Source of the DNA: Wurfbainia villosa
Lineage: Eukaryota > Streptophyta > Magnoliopsida > Zingiberales > Zingiberaceae
NCBI GenBank assembly: GCA_025175895.1
Contig: CM045990.1
Location: 60,017,704 to 60,081,703, forward strand
Direction of reading: 5' to 3'
DNA length: 64,000 nucleotides
How positions within the stretch are numbered: position 1 is the stretch's first letter; each line of letters begins with the position of its first letter. The position numbers and the translations under genes were made by a program. Shown piece after piece: positions 59,170 to 64,000 of the stretch. Under the pieces are notes generated by a model that made no database searches, was not told where the DNA came from, and saw only the letters and a program-made list of their open reading frames with translations.

Positions 59170-60274
59170 TGTTGGATCGAGCGGATCGCTAGAGGGGGGG
59201 GTGAATAGCGATAGAAATTTTTCGTTCAAAATCGTTCGTTAAAATGCGAGTAGACACAGAGGAAGATAAAAACAAAACAAGCGAGACAATAGACACAAGG
59301 GTTTTACTTGGTTCGTAGCCGAAGGCTACTACTCCAAGGCCCTAGTGGTCCTTGACCACGTACGGAGGGCAAACTACTAAAGAACTCCTCCTCGTTGGAG
59401 GTAGGAGTTAGACGGATACACAAAATGACAAAAGCTCGAGGTAGAGGGACACTCCCCCTCTCCTCGTTATAATGAAAGCTTTACTAAAAAATAAACTGAA
59501 ATACAATTTAAACTTTCTTCTGAAGCGACTTCAAGGTTGGAGGTTGAAGCTCTAGTCGTCGTCTCGTGCCGTCGTAGGGATGTCGGAGAGTCGGGCGTAT
59601 CGGAAGCACTTGGCAGCTTTTTAATTGATAAAAAACCTAAGACAAGCCCTCCTTTTATAGCCTTTGAGCCCCTCATCGAATGGGTCTTCAACCAATCACA
59701 AATGGACACAAAACCTCCTTGAAATGGGGTGATAAGCCTTGACTCCTCGAAGCTGATCATTGACCATCAGTCGACTGATGGCCATCATCGATCATTGATG
59801 GTAGCATCGAGTCGTCAGGCGATAAACGATGATGAAGAGCGATCGAGTCCTCAAAGGTCGGTGATGCTAGCTGCAAGGCAAAGTTAGCTCAAAGAAAACA
59901 TTATTTCGATGGCCTTCGACCGTCTGATCTCGACCTAGACCATCGATGGGATGTCTTTGGTCGGATCTACGCTTAAGACCATCCCCGTAAGGAGGATACG
60001 ACCTCACTTAGGCTCGCACACACGAGCTTACCTCGATACTTACCATTGTCGCTTTTGCTTCCGGCCTTCCACTCGATTCCTTCGGCTCCCTCTGAAGTCA
60101 CTCGAGTGTCGCCTGACCACCGCGGCTTCCTCCGGGTGTCGCTAGCCTTTAGCTCCAGCTATAGCAATCTTCTGCACACTCGATTCAGCTCGTGAGATAA
60201 CGACGTGAGCTTAACTTTGTATCGTTTACTATAATCAAAACTCAAGTTCGACTTAGGTGCCTACTGCACCAACA
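59170..60274 (-). repeat. 5' LTR of element E
   Basis: 1105 bp, highly similar to 51312-52441 except for a cluster of differences at about 59785-59870. TATAAAAGG on the minus strand at 59651-59659. Confidence 0.9.
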
Positions 60275-60279
60275 CAACA

Positions 60280-60754
60280 TGCATATCAAACAATAAGCAA
60301 TAAATATGAAAAAAAACTTTGCAACTATTATGACTTTTGTTTTCCAATATGCTTCCCGTCGTGTCTCCACCTCCTCCGCTCCTCCCTTTACCATGCGCAA
60401 GCCACAAGGGGATCTGAGCCGAGATAAACTATTTTAATTTACATCCATCGATCCTATACTCCAAGAAGGAGTGTACAACATATCTAGATCGAAAGTAAAT
60501 TAAAATGAGCAGCTAAATAGTGTCGTATTTAATTACAAAAATTAAATACTAATTAACCTCATCAACCCAGAGGATTCAAATAATTAATTACAATCACACA
60601 CACACAATCACATGCATACACAAAGCCATAATAGTTGGATCTTATGTCTACAAGCAAAAAGTTAGCCTACACACATCCTACTATTATCTGTCATATACAA
60701 TATATGATAAATGCATGAAAGTAATCGAATCCAAACACACAAAACCGAAAACCA
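60280..60754 (-). other. Leader of element D, LTR-proximal part
   Basis: Continuation of the D leader beyond E; matches about 1620-2101 of A, including the CA-rich stretch. No coding content. Confidence 0.75.
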
Positions 60755-60768
60755 TGGCTCTGATACCA
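60755..60768 (-). other. Primer binding site (initiator tRNA-Met), element D
   Basis: TGGTATCAGAGCCA on the minus strand, two bases from the LTR. Confidence 0.85.
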
Positions 60769-60770
60769 GT

Positions 60771-61733
60771 TGAAGGGAAAGTCGTGTTTCGCTTCTTCCT
60801 TCGGTCGCTTGTGTATGGCGATCCTGTCTCACATCCCCGGATTAAAATTTCATTAATTAAAACAAATCCAGATGGAGATGGATTACCCAAGCAACCGATT
60901 CATCATCGTGCTATTCGATTTGAGTGGTCGCTTGAACAAACTTATTGTTCAAGCAACCTAACTCTTTTCCTCGATTAGCCACGGAATAGATGATGTACGG
61001 ATCGCCGATTATTGTGTTTATCATCGGGGTCCATGATGTACAGATCACCGGTTATTGTGTTGATTACTGACAATTTAATTAATTAATATCTAACTCCATG
61101 AGTAGTACCACTCATCCTTATCATCATCTTGGACCAAGTCCACCTGCAGGATTTACATGATGAACATTATGAGCTACTCAAGGGGACATCATCATCCTTG
61201 TATATAGGACACGGTTTCCTCCTATAATCAATGGCAAACCATGTAAATAATATTATTTCCCAACTCACCAGGCCTATCAATTTAACACATAAATCTCGTC
61301 CATTGGTAAATCAAAGAAATAAATACTAAGTACACGTGCCCATTATTATATCTGGATTAAGAGCATGTACACCATAATATATGAGGTTTGATTCAATTAT
61401 ATAGTCAGTATAAATTGAATCACCTCTGAATCGGTGTTGCTCAATACACACAAAGTGTACTAGTATAATTCTATGGTCAAGATAAACCAATACCAAATCA
61501 CACTACAACCATGCCAATAGTTTGTCTAAAATCATCTTGGTTGTGAGCCTCTACTTATACTCTACAAGGAACTGATAGCATTATCTTCTGTGTGACACCA
61601 CACACCATGTTATCTATAATATAAAGTATTAGACAATATGCATAAATATAAAATGCAAACAATGATCATGTGATTCTTATTTTAAAATGAAGATGTTCAT
61701 ACAAAGGCTGGACTTTCAGTATACATCCCAACA
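60771..61733 (-). repeat. 5' LTR of element D, internally deleted
   Basis: 963 bp against 1733 bp for the 3' copy. The part equal to about 45335-46130 is missing; at the join GATGTACRGATCRCCG and TTATTGTGTT are repeated (60991-61055). Ends are intact (TGTTGGGATGTATAC to CTTTCCCTTCA on the minus strand). Confidence 0.85.
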
Positions 61734-61738
61734 ATGAT

Positions 61739-62410
61739 GAGTATAGTCATTGCCAGGACTTTGGCTAAACAATAGAAAAGAGGTAAAGATCCGATATTAC
61801 TACATCTTCTATCCTCGAGCCACTTACCTCAGTAACTAACCCCTACTCAAGTTTTATTGCTTATAATAAATGCCTTGATACAATATCTGCCAGCATTACT
61901 TACACTTCTTTGTCACAGGTCCTTTATGATCTGTCGAGAGTACCAATCATAACCATTGTCGAGCCAGACCAGCCTCCTATTTCCCTCGTTAATATCCCTC
62001 TTCTTCCTTCACAAACAGAACCACTTCCCAACCTCTTTCCTTTCATAACCTCAGCCTCTTCCTCAGAACCTACTCCCACAATTCCTCCCTATGAAATTTT
62101 TCCACCTTCTGACTCTCCTATCCACAACCCCCCCCCCCCACTAAATCTCCTATCCATCGTCCTCCTCTTGATACTACAAACGATCCTAATGAACTTTCTT
62201 CTTCACCATCCCCCTCTTCCTCCGTAGATGATCTTCCCTTAACCTCTCTATTTCCTTCTATACAACAACAACCATACCTCCATCCAATCCCCTAACATCA
62301 GAATTCACTGTATCCTCACCCCTATACCTGCTAGAACAAGCAGTATCTGATACTTATCCCAGCCATCTCCTTACCTCTCTTCCTATCATACCCATATGTC
62401 CTTCCACTTC
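61739..62410 (+). other. Old locus N, part 3
   Basis: Continuation of the locus into which D inserted. The first 40 or so bases read as coding (I-V-I-A-R-T-L-A-K-Q then stop). TTTGTCACAG near 61919 resembles a splice acceptor, after which a Pro/Ser-rich frame runs to 62227. There is a C13 run near 62130. No intact gene. Confidence 0.4.
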
Positions 62411-63618
62411 TGTTAGGGCAATGAACCCATGTGATATGGTTTTGATGTGTGTGGTAAAGGGTTTAAGTTAGGATTGATATGGATTTGATATGTGCGTTGG
62501 AGTCTTACAGGACTTAGTAATTCACACAAGGAGCATTGGCAAGTTTCACCTCTCATGACTCGGTCTTTGAGTCGGAGAAAGTTGCATTGCGGAAGTCGTG
62601 CGCTTGGTACATTTGAGGGACCGCTAGGCGAGGAGCATTGGAGTGAAGCCAGAGAATGTAGACTTCAAGGTGAGACGTGAAGGATGACACTGCAAAGCCA
62701 TGCACTTGGCACATCCGAGGGACTTCCCGACATCAGTCAACTGCCATGACATTGCAGTGTAACCTGGGACGGGTAGCGCTTAGGTCAAATTTGGCCAATT
62801 GGCTAAGTGTCGGATGGGATTTCCCTACATCAGTCGACTACCATGACATTGCAGTCAACTACTCCAAGTCCACTATTGACTCGACTGGTGTTTGAGTCAG
62901 ATTTGTGTCACAGTAGTGGACTGCCAAGGGTTGGAAGTCGACTGACGAAACCACCAGTCGAATGATGATGGAATCAGTCGACTGGTTGCATGGGTTTCGG
63001 GCACAGAATGTTGATCAGCCGAGTGCTCGCTTCCGGCACTCGACTGTTGGCTCCATCAATCGATTGATGTGGGAGTCGTTGGTTGGAAACCAACGTGGAT
63101 GAAGCCATTATTAGGAAATGGCTACAGCAGCATTCAACTGATCATGGCATCAGTCGATTTGCTATTGTGTTAACGAGAAGAATGGGCTCTTCTCTATAAG
63201 ATAGAGCCTTTTGACACTTGGGAAGCCTAATGATTCTACTCTAAACATCTTCTCAAGTGCCCAAACATGTTCAATCCTCTTCCTTGAGCTTATTTCAATC
63301 ATATTTTAAGAGGAGTGATTCTTGTGTAAGAAAGGTTCCCTCCACCTAACTTGGTGCAAAGGAGAGAATAGTGGAAAGCTTTAGGCATGATTCACCTTGG
63401 AACGAATCGGGTCGTGGATTAGCGGCAAGGGTCGTGAACCACGTTACGACTTGGTGTTAGCGTTTTCATCTATTCTTTGTTTACTTTGTCTTAATTACTT
63501 GTTTAGTTTTGTTTCTATTGCGCTAATAGTGTTTGTAGACAAGTAATCAACGAATGACCATCATCGTCTACCAAGAGGGATATTCACCCCCCTCTAGCTG
63601 GCCACCTACATTCCAACA
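62411..63618 (+). repeat. 5' LTR of element I
   Basis: 1208 bp, TGTTAGGGCAATGAACC to CATTCCAACA. Contains many CAGTCGACTG-like palindromes at 62730-63160 and CCCCCCTCTAGC near the end. A weak TATA region TCTATAAGATA lies near 63193. Confidence 0.85.
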
Positions 63619-63620
63619 AG

Positions 63621-63632
63621 TGGTATCAGAGC
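63621..63632 (+). other. Primer binding site (initiator tRNA-Met), element I
   Basis: TGGTATCAGAGC, two bases after the LTR. Confidence 0.85.
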
Positions 63633-63678
63633 TAAGTCGCTTGTCACCGGACTAACCACTGCAACAAGCACAACAACA

Positions 63679-64000
63679 ATGATGGACAACTCTAACATCC
63701 ATCCGCCAAAGTTTGAAGGCGAATTCTCTTGGTGGAAGAAGAGAATGGAGGTATTATTCGAGGCCGACTTTGACATTTTGCTTACTATGGAAAATGGTTT
63801 CGAAGTTCCTAGGGATGAAGAGGGGGAGCCACTAGAGAAATCGAGATGGACCAAGAAGCAAAGGGAGGACAACTTGGAAAATCAAAGGCCAAGCACCATT
63901 TATTCAATGTGCTTCCCCAACAAGAGATAAACTGGATTAGGGAGTGCTCAAGTGACAAGGAGATGTGGGAAAGATTGGGAGAGCTTCATGAAGGCACTTC
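63679..64000 (+). pseudogene. Gag N-terminus, element I (frameshifted, runs off window)
   Basis: Starts M-M-D-N-S-N-I-H-P-P-K-F-E-G-E-F and follows F gag closely for about 65 residues. A one-base loss near 63878 shifts the frame; the next frame goes on with the same gag pattern (E-M-W and L-H-E-G-T near the end), so only one shift is seen before the window ends. Confidence 0.85.

Larger units (their letters stand above)
51312..60274 (-). mobile_element. Element E: full-length Sirevirus inserted in D leader
   Basis: 8963 bp with two LTRs (59170-60274 and 51312-52441), PBS, gag, an unusual spacer, pol and several polypurine tracts. Perfect duplication CAACA at 51307-51311 and 60275-60279. The pre-insertion sequence can be seen in A. 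Each coding half has one in-frame stop. There is no env-like ORF: pol ends about 0.9 kb from the 3' LTR. Confidence 0.95.
45071..61733 (-). mobile_element. Element D: Angela/Tork-like copia, both ends present, split by E
   Basis: Minus-strand order: 5' LTR (61733-60771), PBS, leader (interrupted by E), gag, protease, integrase, RT, RNase H, polypurine tract and 3' LTR (46803-45071). Duplication ATGAT at 45066-45070 and 61734-61738. Without E and its duplication the element is about 7.7 kb. All coding parts are broken and the 5' LTR has lost about 0.8 kb, so it is dead. Confidence 0.9.
62411..64000 (+). mobile_element. Element I: F-type Sirevirus, 5' end only
   Basis: 5' LTR, PBS and gag start on the plus strand; the rest is past the window end. 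Close relative of F and K. The five bases before it are ACTTC, the expected duplication. Confidence 0.85.

Noticed and set aside
62130..62145. C homopolymer as a regulatory G-quadruplex
   Set aside because: A single run without further G-tracts; likely slippage or sequencing uncertainty.

Overview
This window is flowering-plant nuclear DNA made almost entirely of LTR retrotransposons nested in one another. I see no host protein-coding gene, tRNA, rRNA, CRISPR array or prokaryotic feature. The species cannot be fixed from the sequence. The mix of Ty1/copia Sirevirus (SIRE/Maximus-like) elements, long-LTR Angela/Tork-like copia elements and chromovirus-type Ty3/gypsy debris fits a large, repeat-rich plant genome, and a monocot is plausible.

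Layout. 1-4050: 5' half of an Angela/Tork-like copia element (A, minus strand), inserted in a Sirevirus (G, plus strand, 4051-12896) that has gag, pol, an extra env-like ORF and a 3' LTR. 12897-17610: copia LTR debris, a decayed gypsy pol (RNase H, integrase, chromodomain) and its 3' LTR. 17611-29202: a head-to-head fusion of two Angela-like 3' halves with outward-facing LTRs (B and C). LTR B is split by a 3.56-kb gypsy solo LTR (P, 17673-21228, target site duplication CCTTC). 29617-32225: RNase H fragment plus LTR of another copia element (H). 32226-37088: 3' part of a pol-less Sirevirus (K) whose LTR carries a solo Angela-like LTR (J, 35176-37059). 37638-43135: complete gag-only Sirevirus (F, duplication TTAAC) with an uninterrupted 575-codon gag. 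45071-61733: Angela-like element D (duplication ATGAT), itself split by a full-length Sirevirus E (51312-60274, duplication CAACA). 62411-64000: 5' LTR and gag start of another F-type element (I). The oldest layer (37089-37637, 43136-45070, 61739-62410) is simple tandem repeats and a broken plant retroelement ORF of the 'putative gypsy type transposon' kind.

How the parts relate. Autonomous-type elements (G, E, A, D) carry gag plus protease, integrase, reverse transcriptase and RNase H in copia order, but every pol seen here is broken. F and K share the same gag-to-3'-noncoding layout with no pol, so they look like an amplified non-autonomous lineage that would need enzymes from relatives. 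Priming is by initiator tRNA-Met throughout (TGGTATCAGAGC). The Sireviruses show several polypurine tracts before the 3' LTR.

The points most worth a second look are: sequence differences between the two LTRs of single insertions that cluster at a repeated CAGTCGACTG palindrome; a primer-binding-site copy captured inside the LTR of A and J; the gag-only lineage; the head-to-head composite; and gag stop codons placed just after a conserved W-V-P-K motif. I found no convincing new non-transposon system.
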